DNA of 64,000 nt from Spiroplasma ixodetis. GTDB lineage: Bacteria; Bacillota_I; Bacilli_A; Mycoplasmatales; VBWQ01. Made by a program: the position numbers and the translations under genes. The stretch spans positions 682,001 through 746,000 of the forward strand of contig NZ_AP026933.1 of the NCBI RefSeq assembly GCF_027923845.1. The letters are read 5' to 3'. Below are positions 42,706 to 53,898 of the stretch, piece after piece (the stretch's first letter is position 1; each line of letters opens with the position of its first letter). The notes under the pieces were generated by a model. The model was not told the DNA's origin and did not search any database. It saw only the letters and a list, made by a program, of their open reading frames with translations.

Positions 42706-44078
42706 GAAATGTTTAGTAATCTGTGTAACTTACAAAAATAACTATGTTTAATTAATTCTAGTAAATATAATTAAATGACTAGAAAGAGTGAGTTACAGAT
42801 GGCTAAAAAAGATAACTTTAATAATAATGATCCAATATCAAAAGCAGTAGATTTATTACTAGAAAATACTGAAGATTTAACAACAGTTTTTAAACCTGGC
42901 GGTTTATATAAAGAATTAACAAAAAGATTAGTTGAAAAAATGTTGAATTCTGAAATGCAAAATTATTTAGGATATGAAAAAAATCAACATAGTACTACTG
43001 AAAATGCTCGTAATGGTACAAGTTCAAAAAATTAATAACTCAACAAGGTAAAATTGAAATTGATGTACCAAGAGATCGCAATAGTAATTTTACTCCTGTA
43101 ATAGTTCCTAAAAGGCAAAGAAGATTTGATGGTTTTGATCAACAAGTTCTTTCTTTATATGCAAAAGGAATGACATTATCTGACATTAGAATGCAGTTGC
43201 AAGAGTTATATCATGGTGCTGATATTAGTGAAAGTGTTATTAGTCAAATTACTGATGATGTTATTGATGATGTTAAAGCATGACAAAATCGACCATTAGA
43301 AAGTATTTATCCTATTGTTTATTTTGATTGTATAGTAGTTAAAGTACGACAAGATAAACGGATTATTAACAAATCAGTTTATATAGCATTAGGAGTTGAT
43401 TTAGAAGGCAAAAAAGATGTTTTAGAATTATGAATTAGTGAAAATGAAGGTTCTAAGTTTTGATTATCTAATTTCACAGAAATGAAAAATCGTGGCTTAA
43501 ATGATATTCTTATTGCTTGTAGTGATAATTTAACAGGCATGTCAGAAGCAATACAATCAGTTTATCCTAAAACAAAACATCAATTATGCATTGTTCATCA
43601 AATTAGAAATAGTTTAAAATATGTTTCATACAAACATCGAAAAGGTCTAGTTGCAGATTTAAAACCAATTTATAGTGCATGTAGTGAAGAACAAGCAATG
43701 CAAGCTTTAGAATCGTTTGAAAGTAAATGAAATAAACAATATCCTCAAATTACTAAATCTTGATATAAAAATTGAGATAATTTAATGGTTTTTATTAGTT
43801 ATCCAGTATAAATCAAAAGAGTGATTTATACTACAAATGCTATTGAATCTGTTAATAGTCAATTACGAAAAATCATCAGAAATAAAAAAGTTTTTCCTAA
43901 TGATATGGCAGTTTTCAAAATATTTTACTTGGCAATTGAAAATATAACAAAAAAATGAACATTGCCTATTCAAAATTGAAATACAGCAATTGCTCATTTT
44001 ATGATAAAATTTGAAGACAGAATTAATCTAAATTAGTAACTTTGTAAAACAAAGATACACAGATTATTAAAAAGCCTC
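42706..44078 (+). mobile_element. IS256-like element, second of the pair (1373 bp)
   Basis: Right flank AGTTATCAA is the end of the exported-protein gene, shared with the element ending at 31354. Confidence 0.92.
42775..44036 (+). pseudogene. IS256 transposase, frameshift and nonsense codon
   Basis: Carries the same A-run break as its neighbour and in addition GAA to TAA at about 43808 in the SYPVEIKRV stretch, a true substitution rather than a run-length difference. Confidence 0.88.
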
Positions 44079-44278
44079 AGTTATCAATTAAAATATCCTT
44101 TTGGATATTGACCATCTCATTTTAAATCTGTATTAATGCGTTTATCTTTATCAAAATATAAATCTATTATACGTTTATCATTAGTTTTTCTTTCTCATAT
44201 TGTGGATGGGTTACACTTTATTGGACACTAATTACGTAGACAAGTTAACAAATTTGTTAAAAGAAAGGAACTATAATT

Positions 44279-44557
44279 ATGACCAATATTAACTCATATA
44301 CCGACGAATTTAAAAAGCAAATAGTAGCTTTATATCAAAGTGGTAAGTCAGTGTCTTGTCTTGCTAAAGAATATAATGTTACAAGAGCAACTACTTATAA
44401 ATGAATTAAACAATTTACTAATTCAGGTAGTTTTAAAATTAAAAATAATCTTTCAGATTTAGAAAAACAATTAATTCAAGCAAATAAAGAATTAAAACAG
44501 TTACGAATGGAAAATGATATTTTAAAGCAAGCAGCACTAATAATAGGCAGAAAATAG
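44279..44557 (+). CDS. IS3 orfA, intact
   Basis: 92 aa, HTH plus coiled coil, copy of 31555-31833. Confidence 0.87.
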
Positions 44558-45393
44558 AAATTATTACTAAAAATAAAGTTAAATATAAAATTCGCACAAT
44601 GTGTCGTTTTTTAAAACTCTCTAAATCAACATATTATTTTAATTTAAAGAAAAAGAAAAATTCAAAATAATATTTATGATGAAGCTGTTATTAGTGCTTT
44701 TAAAGAAAATAAAGAAGTTTATGGTACTAGAAGATTAAAAGTCATACTAGCAAACCAAGAAATTTATTTATCACGCAGAAAAATTAAAAAAATTATGAAT
44801 AAGCATAATTTAATATCAAAATACACTAAATTATCATTCAAAAATCATCATAATAAAGTCAATGATAGTCAAATTACCAATCTTGTTAATAGAGACTTTA
44901 ATAATAGAATTAAAAATGAAGTTATTGTCAGTGATTTAACTTATGTTCAAGTTAATGGTAAATGAAACTATATTTGCCTATTAGTAGACCTGTACAACCG
45001 CGAAATTATTGGACATAGTGTTGGAGTTAAAAAAGATGCATCATTAGTACATCAAGAATTTATGCACTCAAATCGCTGTTTAAAAGATATTCAAATATTT
45101 CATAGCGATCGCGGTAATGAATTCAATAATAAAACTATTGATAAACTTTTATTAGCATTCAATATTACCCGTTCTTTAAGCAAAAAGGATGTCCTTATGA
45201 CAATGCTGTTGCTGAAGCAACTTTTAAAACTTTCAAAACAGAGTTTATTAATGATAAAAATTTTACATCATTAATCCAATTAAAATTAGAATTATTTGAT
45301 TACATAAATTGATATAACAACATAAGAATTCACAGCACTCTAAACTACCTAACTCCCGTTAAATATCATGAACAAATGTCTACCAAAAAATAG
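44557..45393 (+). pseudogene. IS3 orfB, frameshifted
   Basis: A-rich stretch near 44655 shorter again by one base than in 31833, and five A near 45183. DDE motifs as in the other copies. Confidence 0.85.
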
Positions 45394-45608
45394 TCCTAAA
45401 AAGGGTTGCCATTCCATTGTTGTTCCAGCCCCCCAGTAGACTGTATAATCATATCCTAAAAATGATTGATAACCATTAGTTTTATTTTGTGCTAGTGAAC
45501 CAATTATTAAACTAGTTACTCCACTTATTGCACCAGTTAGTGCTAATGCTAATGTTATTTTACTTAAATTTGTTTTTATTCATGTTTTCATAATAAATTA
45601 CTCCTTTT

Positions 45609-45791
45609 TTATAAATGAGGTGCAGTTGAATTTATTTCATAAATTTCTGGAACTGAATAATATTCATCACCTAATTTATTTATTTCTTCAGATTCTTGAA
45701 AAATATTTTTATTTTTATGGTAAAATTTATGAGCTTGTAATTTCAAATCTTCATGTAAATTTGATGAAATGTTAATTTCACATTTCATCAC
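45609..45791 (-). CDS. Hypothetical protein, 60 aa (duplicate)
   Basis: Identical product to 32887-33069, again between the Nudix-like 3' part (14-nt overlap) and the exported-protein gene. Confidence 0.6.
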   Translation of the reverse strand: MMKCEINISSNLHEDLKLQAHKFYHKNKNIFQESEEINKLGDEYYSVPEIYEINSTAPHL

Positions 45792-45972
45792 TTAATCTTT
45801 GCAGTTTATCAAATATACTATTGTCTAAATCTTCTTCAAGTTTCAAAAATTCTTGTCGATTTTCTATAGGTAAAAAATCCTTTATTAATTCTGGGTTTTC
45901 TTCGTCAATTTCATTAATATGAATTCCAGTTAAAAACTTATGAGATAATATGTCATTTTTAAAATTAAATAG

Positions 45973-46911
45973 CGGACTTCTCCCCACATGTACTTGTGGA
46001 GGGAATAATGAAACTGAATGAATTCAACAATGCTTTTCAAACTGAACAGCAATGTCTTGCATATATAGCAAATTTGAAAGAAAACAAATGTATTAGGTGT
46101 TTTAATTTTAATTTGAATACTTCTGATTTAAAAAGAATGAGATGTTTAAAATGTAATCAAACATTTAGCATTCTCACAGGCACCATATTTTCAAGGTCAC
46201 AAACATCTTTAACATCTTGGTTTTATCTTATCTTTAGATGAATAAACACCAAACATGGAATTCCATCAACAGATATTGCAAAAGAATTGGGAGTGACTTT
46301 GAAAACTGCTTGAAGAATGACTCATAAAATCAGAACACGTATTGCAAAACAAAAACCTCAATTTATTGTTGAAGGTACAGTGCAAATTGATGAAATGTAT
46401 CTTTCACATATGGGTTTTAAAAAACAAGGAAGATCCTTGGTGAATAAAACCTTGATTGTTGGCATTTATCAAAAAACAACCAATAATTTAATTGTGAAAG
46501 TATTGAAAAACGCAAAGAGTAAAAATCTTTTGCAGTTTGCAAAAAACCACATTTCTTCAAAATGTCTTGTATATACTGATTCTTGAAAAGGATATTGCGA
46601 TTTTAAATCAGTTTTCACTAAGCATGAAACAATTAACCATCAAGATGGCTATGTTTCAAAAATTGGTGTAAATACCAACCAAATTGAATCAGTTTGAAAA
46701 CATATAAGAAGAACATTTAAAACACATATCAAAGTTGCAAAAAATCATGTTCATTTATATGCTAAAGAAGCTGCATATAAATTCAACAAGATACCTAGTT
46801 TTGAAACTGTAATGCTATGTTTGATTTAAAAATGTGGGGAGAAGTCCGTAGATAGGCTTTTCTCAGCATTTATGTGATAAAATTAAAATAGTACATAAAG
46901 GGAGAAAAGCC
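45973..46911 (+). mobile_element. IS1595-like element, subtype 2 (939 bp), duplicate insertion
   Basis: Ends and TTAAATAG duplication (45965-45972, 46912-46919) as at 33251-34189. Confidence 0.93.
46008..46829 (+). CDS. IS1595-family transposase, subtype 2, intact
   Basis: 273 aa, same protein as 33286-34107. Confidence 0.9.
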
Positions 46912-47219
46912 TTAAATAGTTGTTTTGCTTTTTCTTTTATTGTTTTTTTTCTAGAAGTTCATTTACCTAAAATTGCTAAACATAAAGAATCATTAGATTT
47001 GCAAATTTTTTCATAACTTATAAATTTTGCAATGATGTCTTTTTCTGCTTCTGTTCCATCACCATTATCTTTGTATGTTTTTGTTAAATCCAAATTCAAC
47101 ATTGTTAAATCTATAGAAAAAAAATAGAATATTTTTGTACTTGATTTATTTGCATAATGTTTACCCAAATAATAAATTTTTGATTTATCATTTTTAACAT
47201 CAATTCCAGTTTCTTCTAA

Positions 47220-48082
47220 GAACCTGTTTAGAATCTTTTTAATAAAATTGAAATAAAGGACAGAACAACCATTTGTAAACTAGTATTTAGTTTTCTTTCA
47301 CAATTTTTTCATAATCTTCTGCATTTTTCTAATCATGCAAAGCTTCGTTCTACAACTCATCTTTTTGGTAGTACTACAAAAGAATGTAATTCATTACGTT
47401 TTACAACTTCAACATTTGCATTTATGATTGTTTTGATTGCAGAAGCAAATTTTTCACCAGTATAGCCAGCATCTACTATTATTTTTTGAACTGTAGAAAG
47501 ATTTTCTTTTTCACTTTTAATCATTATGATAGCACTATTACGATCTGTTTTTTCTGCTGTAGTTATGTAAATTGCATGTGGTAAACCTTGCGTATCAACT
47601 GCAATATGACGTTTTATTCCTGAAATCTTTTTACCAGCATCATAACCTTTATTTTCAGTAGTATCTGTATTTTTAACACTTTGCGAATCAATTATACAAA
47701 AACTAGTTTTTTCTTTTCGATGATTCTTAATACGAATCTTTTTAACTAATTTTTTTAAAATTAATTGCAATACACTAGGTTCTTTATCATTGTTTTTACT
47801 TCAAATTTGGAAATAATAATATACAGTTTGTCATTTTGGAAAATTTTTTGGTAACATTCTTCATTGACAACCACTTTTTAATACATATAAAACTGCACAA
47901 AACACTTCATATAAATCTAAATTTCTTGGTTTTGTTTTCTTTTTGCTGTTTTCTAAAGTTGATTTTATGTTCTCAAATTGTTCTTTAGTAACATGACTTG
48001 GATAATTTTTATGCATATATACCTCTTATTTTAAAATATATAGTAATTTTACCTTATTTTCTAAAAGATTCTAAACAGGTTC
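47220..48082 (-). mobile_element. IS5-like element (863 bp), first of a tandem pair
   Basis: In the Nudix box, as at 34497; followed by one TAA and a second IS5. Confidence 0.93.
47228..48016 (-). CDS. IS5-family transposase, intact
   Basis: 262 aa, same as 21582-22370, with the complete run lengths that its duplicate at 34505 lacks. Confidence 0.9.
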
Positions 48083-48085
48083 TAA

Positions 48086-48949
48086 GAACCTGTTTAGAAT
48101 CTTTTTAATAAAATTGAAATAAAGGACAGAACAACCATTTGTAAACTAGTATTTAGTTTTCTTTCACAATTTTTTCATAATCTTCTGCATTTTTCTAATC
48201 ATGCAAAGCTTCGTTCTACAACTCATCTTTTTGGTAGTACTACAAAAGAATGTAATTCATTACGTTTTACAACTTCAACATTTGCATTTATGATTGTTTT
48301 GATTGCAGAAGCAAATTTTTCACCAGTATAGCCAGCATCTACTATTATTTTTTGAACTGTAGAAAGATTTTCTTTTTCACTTTTAATCATTATGATAGCA
48401 CTATTACGATCTGTTTTTTCTGCTGTAGTTATGTAAATTGCATGTGGTAAACCTTGCGTATCAACTGCAATATGACGTTTTATTCCTGAAATCTTTTTAC
48501 CAGCATCATAACCTTTATTTTCAGTAGTATCTGTATTTTTAACACTTTGCGAATCAATTATACAAAAACTAGTTTTTTCTTTTCGATGATTCTTAATACG
48601 AATCTTTTTAACTAATTTTTTTTAAAATTAATTGCAATACACTAGGTTCTTTATCATTGTTTTTACTTCAAATTTGGAAATAATAATATACAGTTTGTCA
48701 TTTTGGAAAATTTTTTGGTAACATTCTTCATTGACAACCACTTTTTAATACATATAAAACTGCACAAAACACTTCATATAAATCTAAATTTCTTGGTTTT
48801 GTTTTCTTTTTGCTGTTTTCTAAAGTTGATTTTATGTTCTCAAATTGTTCTTTAGTAACATGACTTGGATAATTTTTATGCATATATACCTCTTATTTTA
48901 AAATATATAGTAATTTTACCTTATTTTCTAAAAGATTCTAAACAGGTTC
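48086..48949 (-). mobile_element. IS5-like element (864 bp), second of the pair
   Basis: Uninterrupted counterpart of 35362-37170. One extra T near 48625. Confidence 0.92.
48094..48883 (-). pseudogene. IS5 transposase, one-base insertion
   Basis: A T run near 48620 is eight rather than seven, shifting the frame after the N-terminal domain. One of the few breaks in this window caused by an extra base. Confidence 0.85.
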
Positions 48950-49188
48950 TAACAGCACCTTCAGGAATACCTTCATAACCCCCCTTAACAAGTCCTTTAG
49001 TAGATGCAGAAATAATTTTTAATGTTTTTGCTGCTGTTGAATGTTTTGTTTTAAATTTTTTTTCAGTATTTGTATTTTTTCTTAGTCATTTCTGGATGAT
49101 AATTACTATCAACTAATATAAAATTAGTTTCATCTTTTTGTCTTTCATCTAAATCTGCAATTGCCTTTTCTACTTCTAATCAAGTCAT
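48950..49188 (-). pseudogene. Unrecognised gene, 5' part, cut by IS5 (duplicate)
   Basis: Duplicate of 37171-37407. The C run is full length here (VKGGYEGIPEGAV) but the T run near 49060 is one longer, breaking the frame elsewhere; combining both copies gives one continuous 79-codon reading. Confidence 0.5.
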
Positions 49189-49222
49189 TATTTTCTTCTC
49201 CTTTTTTAAAAAAAATAAAAAA

Positions 49223-49253
49223 AAATCATTTACTTTTGAATAAGTAATGAATT
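49223..49253 (-). promoter_or_regulatory. Hairpin leader (duplicate)
   Basis: Same inverted repeat as 37442-37472, about 35 nt before the start codon. Confidence 0.45.
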
Positions 49254-49262
49254 TAAAACTTA

Positions 49263-49580
49263 GCAAAATTGTAAAGGTAAGTGCAACTAAATTATTTTTC
49301 TATTCAAATATTCGATTGGTGAAAGATAATTTAGTATTTTTCTGGGTCTTTGGTTTAAAGACAATATAAATTTATGAACTTCATTTTTATTAGTTTTTGA
49401 AAAAATAAATTTTTTAGGAAATTTTTCTCTAATTAAACCATTAGTATTTTCATTAGTACCTCTTTGTCAAGGTGAATATGGATTTGCAAAATAAATTTTC
49501 ACATCTAACTTTTTTTCAAGTTGTTGTCAATTTGCAAATTCTTTACCACGATCAAAAGTAATAGTTTTAACAATATTTTT
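49263..49580 (-). mobile_element. IS30-like fragment (3' end only)
   Basis: Right terminus and the last 98 transposase codons; stops at 49580, where the second segmental duplication also ends and unique sequence begins. Confidence 0.85.
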
Positions 49581-49648
49581 ATACTATCTATATGATTAAA
49601 ATTTAATAAACTATATCTATAATGACTAGGCTTACTTGAATTAACCAC

Positions 49649-51216
49649 TTACTTTTTAATTTTTATTCTTCTTAATATTGCTATAACTACTGGAATAGCA
49701 ATAATAACTAATAAAAAAGTACTACCAATAATTATAATATTTCAATTATTAATTAAAGTTGTTGTCTTTGGTTTTATTTCTGCTAAAGCAAAAGGGTTAT
49801 TTTTATTTTTTTCATCATGTTTAACATTAGCATATAAATGAGTAATTAAATCGTGCTCATAAAATAATAATCAATAATGTAATTGACCTGGATTTAGTAC
49901 ATCAATTGCACAATCTATATTAGTAGTTTCTTGTAAATACTGATTAAATTCAATACCAGATTGACTATTAGCAAAATTAGTAAAACCAGAAAACTTAGTT
50001 GATAAAGGATTAATATTATAAATATTTAAATATTGTCTTGAAGAATTATCAACTTTATCATTTACTATTCTTTGTAATAAATAAATAGTATGATCTTCAC
50101 ATTGATATGTTTTTAATGGTTGATTTGAAATAGGTGTTACCTTTTCTTCTTGCGGAACAAGATTATCATCAACACGCTGATATGTTCATTTATCTTCACT
50201 AACATTAGCAGTAATAACAGCTTCTGATTTAATTTGACTAAAAGCAATCATTTGTAAATTACTATTTTTTTCATCATTAATAAAATATTGATGAATTAAT
50301 GAAGATTTATCTTCTTTTTCATTAATAACTTGAATGTCTGGCATAGAACTATTAATAGTAAGTGTTTCTTGTCTTAAAACAGTACTACCATCACTATCAT
50401 TTCATTTAACATTATATATAGTGGGCTTATTTTTACTATAATCTTGGTTTAAAATAGCATAGTCAAAAGTTTTATTACTATTAGTTTTAACAATTTTTTT
50501 TATTTCTCTGTTTTCATTATTAATAGAAATTTCTAATCCTAATTTTTTAAAAGAAGGATGCACATAAAAAACAAACATTTCATTACTAAAACTATCCTTA
50601 GTATTTGCAAATGGTCCAATTGGAAATATTTTAGCACGCGTTTCAAAATTAGATTTTTGAAAATTAGTAGTTGGTTGTAAATTATATGGAACTTCCATTA
50701 AAGTATTAATGTCACTTGCTTCATATATTATTGCAAAAAGTCCTGCATCAATACTTTCTTTAATTGTTTGATGATATTGTAAAATTAAATTATTACTTTT
50801 TTCATTAAAAGTATGACCAAAAACACCTGCAGTAAGAAAACCTTCTGCATTTTTAAATAACTACTATTATCATTAATAATATTTTTTAATTGACTATAAC
50901 CTTGATCATTAATAATATCATTGGTTTCAATATTACTATGTGTTCAATCATTATTAATAATTTGATCATAACTATCAAAATTAACATTTAATGGTGTATT
51001 TTTAACATTATTATATAAATATTGTGAATCATTATTTCAAGATTTAATACTATTAACTAAGTTACGATTTGATGACTTAACAGTAATATGAAAGCCGCTA
51101 ACTTTACTATTACTAGTTTGATGATTTTTATTATTAAAACTAATACTTAATACTGAGGTTACTAATAAACTGCTAGCACTAAGTAATAAAATTAATTTTT
51201 GTTTAAATTGTTTCAT
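49649..51216 (-). pseudogene. Large surface protein with signal peptide and C-terminal anchor, one-base gap
   Basis: From ATG 51216 (AAGGAAA upstream) about 522 codons once one A is added to the run near 50862. N-terminal signal (KQKLILLLSASSLLVTSVLS) without a clear lipobox Cys; an Asn/Ser-rich extracellular body with ITVKSSNRNLVNSI, AGLFAIIYEASD, GPFANTKDSFSNEMFVFY; then a C-terminal membrane segment (IIIIGSTFLLVIIAIPVVIA) and basic tail. This is the layout of a type I surface protein with most of the chain outside. No family recognised; adhesion or host interaction is conceivable but unsupported. The run-length gap may be a sequencing error. Confidence 0.65.
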
Positions 51217-51352
51217 AATATTTCCTTATAAATTTAATATTTAAAAGTTATTAAATTACTATTATTTATTTTTATCTAGCAATTATGTAATTAGTATATC
51301 AATTCTTTTAAAAATATGATATATATTATTTACACGAGAAATATATATTTAA

Positions 51353-52215
51353 GAACCTGTTTAGAATCTTTTAGAAAATAAGGTAAAATTACTATATATT
51401 TTAAAATAAGAGGTATATATGCATAAAAATTATCCAAGTCATGTTACTAAAGAACAATTTGAGAACATAAAATCAACTTTAGAAAACAGCAAAAAGAAAA
51501 CAAAACCAAGAAATTTAGATTTATATGAAGTGTTTTGTGCAGTTTTATATGTATTAAAAAGTGGTTGTCAATGAAGAATGTTACCAAAAAATTTTCCAAA
51601 ATGACAAACTGTATATTATTATTTCCAAATTTGAAGTAAAAACAATGATAAAGAACCTAGTGTATTGCAATTAATTTTAAAAAAATTAGTTAAAAAGATT
51701 CGTATTAAGAATCATCGAAAAGAAAAAACTAGTTTTTGTATAATTGATTCGCAAAGTGTTAAAAATACAGATACTACTGAAAATAAAGGTTATGATGCTG
51801 GTAAAAAGATTTCAGGAATAAAACGTCATATTGCAGTTGATACGCAAGGTTTACCACATGCAATTTACATAACTACAGCAGAAAAAACAGATCGTAATAG
51901 TGCTATCATAATGATTAAAAGTGAAAAAGAAAATCTTTCTACAGTTCAAAAAATAATAGTAGATGCTGGCTATACTGGTGAAAAATTTGCTTCTGCAATC
52001 AAAACAATCATAAATGCAAATGTTGAAGTTGTAAAACGTAATGAATTACATTCTTTTGTAGTACTACCAAAAAGATGAGTTGTAGAACGAAGCTTTGCAT
52101 GATTAGAAAAATGCAGAAGATTATGAAAAAATTGTGAAAGAAAACTAAATACTAGTTTACAAATGGTTGTTCTGTCCTTTATTTCAATTTTATTAAAAAG
52201 ATTCTAAACAGGTTC
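51353..52215 (+). mobile_element. IS5-like element (863 bp), plus orientation
   Basis: Ends GAACCTGTTTAGAATCTTTT; TAA at 51350-51352 and 52216-52218. The right flank is the 5' half of the split Nudix gene; the left flank is the surface-protein upstream region. Confidence 0.93.
51419..52207 (+). CDS. IS5-family transposase, intact
   Basis: 262 aa from ATG 51419 (AGAGG upstream) to TAA within the right terminal repeat. N-terminal domain with NLDLYEVFCAVLYVLKSGCQ; DDE core IIDSQSVKNTD, VDAGYTGEKFA and RSFAWLEKCRRLWKN. TGA is Trp in at least six places. Confidence 0.9.
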
Positions 52216-52455
52216 TAACATTTCATTAATTACTGTTTGATAAGGGTCAAGATTTTCAAGACCTCCAGTGATAGTACCATATTCACTAATTTCTTTATCT
52301 TTAAATAATGGATTATTTTCTTTAACTAGTAAATAATAATATTCATTGTTTTTAATAACATAAGGTAAAATAGCAACTCCTTGGTTATTGCATCAAGGTT
52401 CTTCTACACCATGCATAAACTCAACTTTAATAATTTTTAAATATTCTGGATTCAT
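52216..52455 (-). pseudogene. Nudix-family gene, 5' half, cut by IS5
   Basis: Starts at ATG 52455 with GGAG upstream: NPEYLKIIKVEFMHGVEEPW, then NNEYYYLLVKENNPLFKDKE, TITGGLENLDPYQTVINEML at the IS5 joint. The first Gly pair and the helix of the Nudix box are here; the EETG part is at 34496 and 47219. Joined, the gene would be about 245 aa. It is preceded by the conserved leader also found at 28140-28280. Confidence 0.75.
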
Positions 52456-52595
52456 TAAATTACTCCTTTTTTCCTTGATTTTACATTTTAATTTTACTAT
52501 TTTTGATTATTTTTAGAAGTATGCTTTTAAATGCAAAATAACGGCTAAATTAAAGTCGTTTATTTTATGATACTATACTATTAATTATATTGAAA
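52456..52595 (-). promoter_or_regulatory. Conserved leader of the split Nudix gene
   Basis: Homologous to 28140-28280. In gene orientation: TATAATTAATAGTATAGTATC, the imperfect hairpin AACGACTTTAATTTAGCCGTT, TGCATTTAAAAGCATAC, AAAATAATCAAAAATAGTA, and AAGGAAAAAAGGAGTAATTT before the ATG. Confidence 0.6.
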
Positions 52596-52751
52596 TTATT
52601 TATTATATTTTAAATATGAAAGTGGTTTTTTAAATAATTTTTTATTTTAGTTAAAATTACACTTATATATTTATATAATATATGCAGTAAATTATTTTTT
52701 TAAATTATTTACAATAAATTTAGATTTTTTTAAAATAGTTAGGAGAAGTAA

Positions 52752-53875
52752 ATGTAAATTTTAATTATAAATGAAATTTTAGAGAACAAAGTGCAAAAAT
52801 TGATAAATTAGTTTTAGAACATATAAGAAAAAAATGAGAAAAATGAGATTGAAGAATAAAAAATACAAGAGATAAAAAGAAATATAAAATTGTTGATTAT
52901 CAATATCGAACAAGAAAAATAATGTATGGATTAGTAACTTATAAAAGAAGAATTTATGAATATTTTGATGAAAAATTACAAAAATGAGTTCGTGTTTGTT
53001 TAGTTGATGAATGACTAGAATTACCTAAATATAAAAGAATTGGTGAAGATGTTGAACAAACTATTATTGAATATTTTGCTGATGGAAAAAGATATCATGA
53101 TATTTGTGCTATTTGTAAAAAAGCAGGTATTAGTGTTAGTACTGTTCATAGAGTTTTTAAAAATTTAGAAATAATTGAAGCAAATCCAATAAAAGTAAAA
53201 TTAGAAAAAAATCAACCTATTTTTGTAGCAATTGATGATGGACATCGAAAGTTTTGAAATTTTAAACGTAAAGGTACAAAACACTCTATGCGATTAATAG
53301 TAACATATACAGATAATATTAATCACAAAGTACAAAATAAAAGAGTAAAAGCAATTATTAGACCAACAAAAACAAAAATTGGAGTTAAAAAAACTGCTGA
53401 TTTTGTTAAAGAACATTGTCAAAAATTTTATGAAAACATTGAACAAGCAAAAATTATTATTTGTGGTGATAGTGCAGGATGAATTAAAGAAGTTGCTGAT
53501 TATTTAGGTACACAGTTTGTTTTAGATAAATTCCATTTAATTAGAACATTATATCTTGGAATAATGGCTGGAAATAAAGGAAAATATTTAAAAGAATATA
53601 ATCACTGTAAAAATTTAATTAATAATGGTAAATATGATGAATTAATTGATTATTTATATAATCAATTAATTCATCATAAAAAATTAAAGAAAAAATATTT
53701 TAAAAATAATAAACAAGGTATTGAAAATCAAGGTAAAAAATGAAATAAAGGTTGTTATACTGAAACTAATATTTGACATGTTTTAAAAGAAATGCTTGGT
53801 AATAGAACATATAATATTTTAATTTATATTAAAATGGTTATTTTTAAATGTAATAAGATAAATTTAGAAATATAA
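52752..53875 (+). CDS. UPF0236/ISLre2-like transposase, nearly intact
   Basis: About 372 codons open to TAA 53873-53875. Regions in order: basic N-terminus (EHIRKKWEKWDWRIKNTRDK), YRTRKIMYGLVTYKRRIYEY, the winged-helix-like EYFADGKRYHDICAICKKAG and SVSTVHRVFKNL, then IAIDDGHRK-type VAIDDGHRKFWNF, ICGDSAGWI, FVLDKFHLIR, LGIMAG and TETNIWHVLKEMLGNRTY. The ATG at 52752 (AGGAG upstream) is out of frame with the body by one base, so the start is uncertain. UPF0236 proteins are transposases of the ISLre2 family, often with host-derived flanks that hide their ends. Confidence 0.82.
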
Positions 53876-53898
53876 TTAATGAATGTAATAATTACTTA

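Larger units (their letters stand above)
44203..45416 (+). mobile_element. IS3/IS150-like element (1214 bp), duplicate insertion
   Basis: Same site and TTG duplication (44200-44202, 45417-45419) as 31479-32693. Confidence 0.93.
44081..45591 (-). pseudogene. Small exported protein gene, split by IS3 (duplicate)
   Basis: Duplicate of 31357-32869. Here the G run has six bases, so removing the IS3 and one TTG gives a continuous protein of about 97 aa: signal-like KTNLSKITLALALTGA, then YDYTVYWGAGTTIWERKTND, DLYFDKDKRIN and KWDGQYPKGYFNW. Confidence 0.68.
45778..47219 (-). pseudogene. Nudix-family gene, 3' part (duplicate)
   Basis: Duplicate of 33056-34496: box end LEETGID at the IS5 joint (47219), LYYLGK-like KIYYLGKHYANKSSTK, a continuous frame across 46959-47168, interrupted by IS1595 with TTAAATAG, ending at TAA 45778-45780. 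The A run near 47121 is one longer than at 34398, so this copy reads through. Confidence 0.72.
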
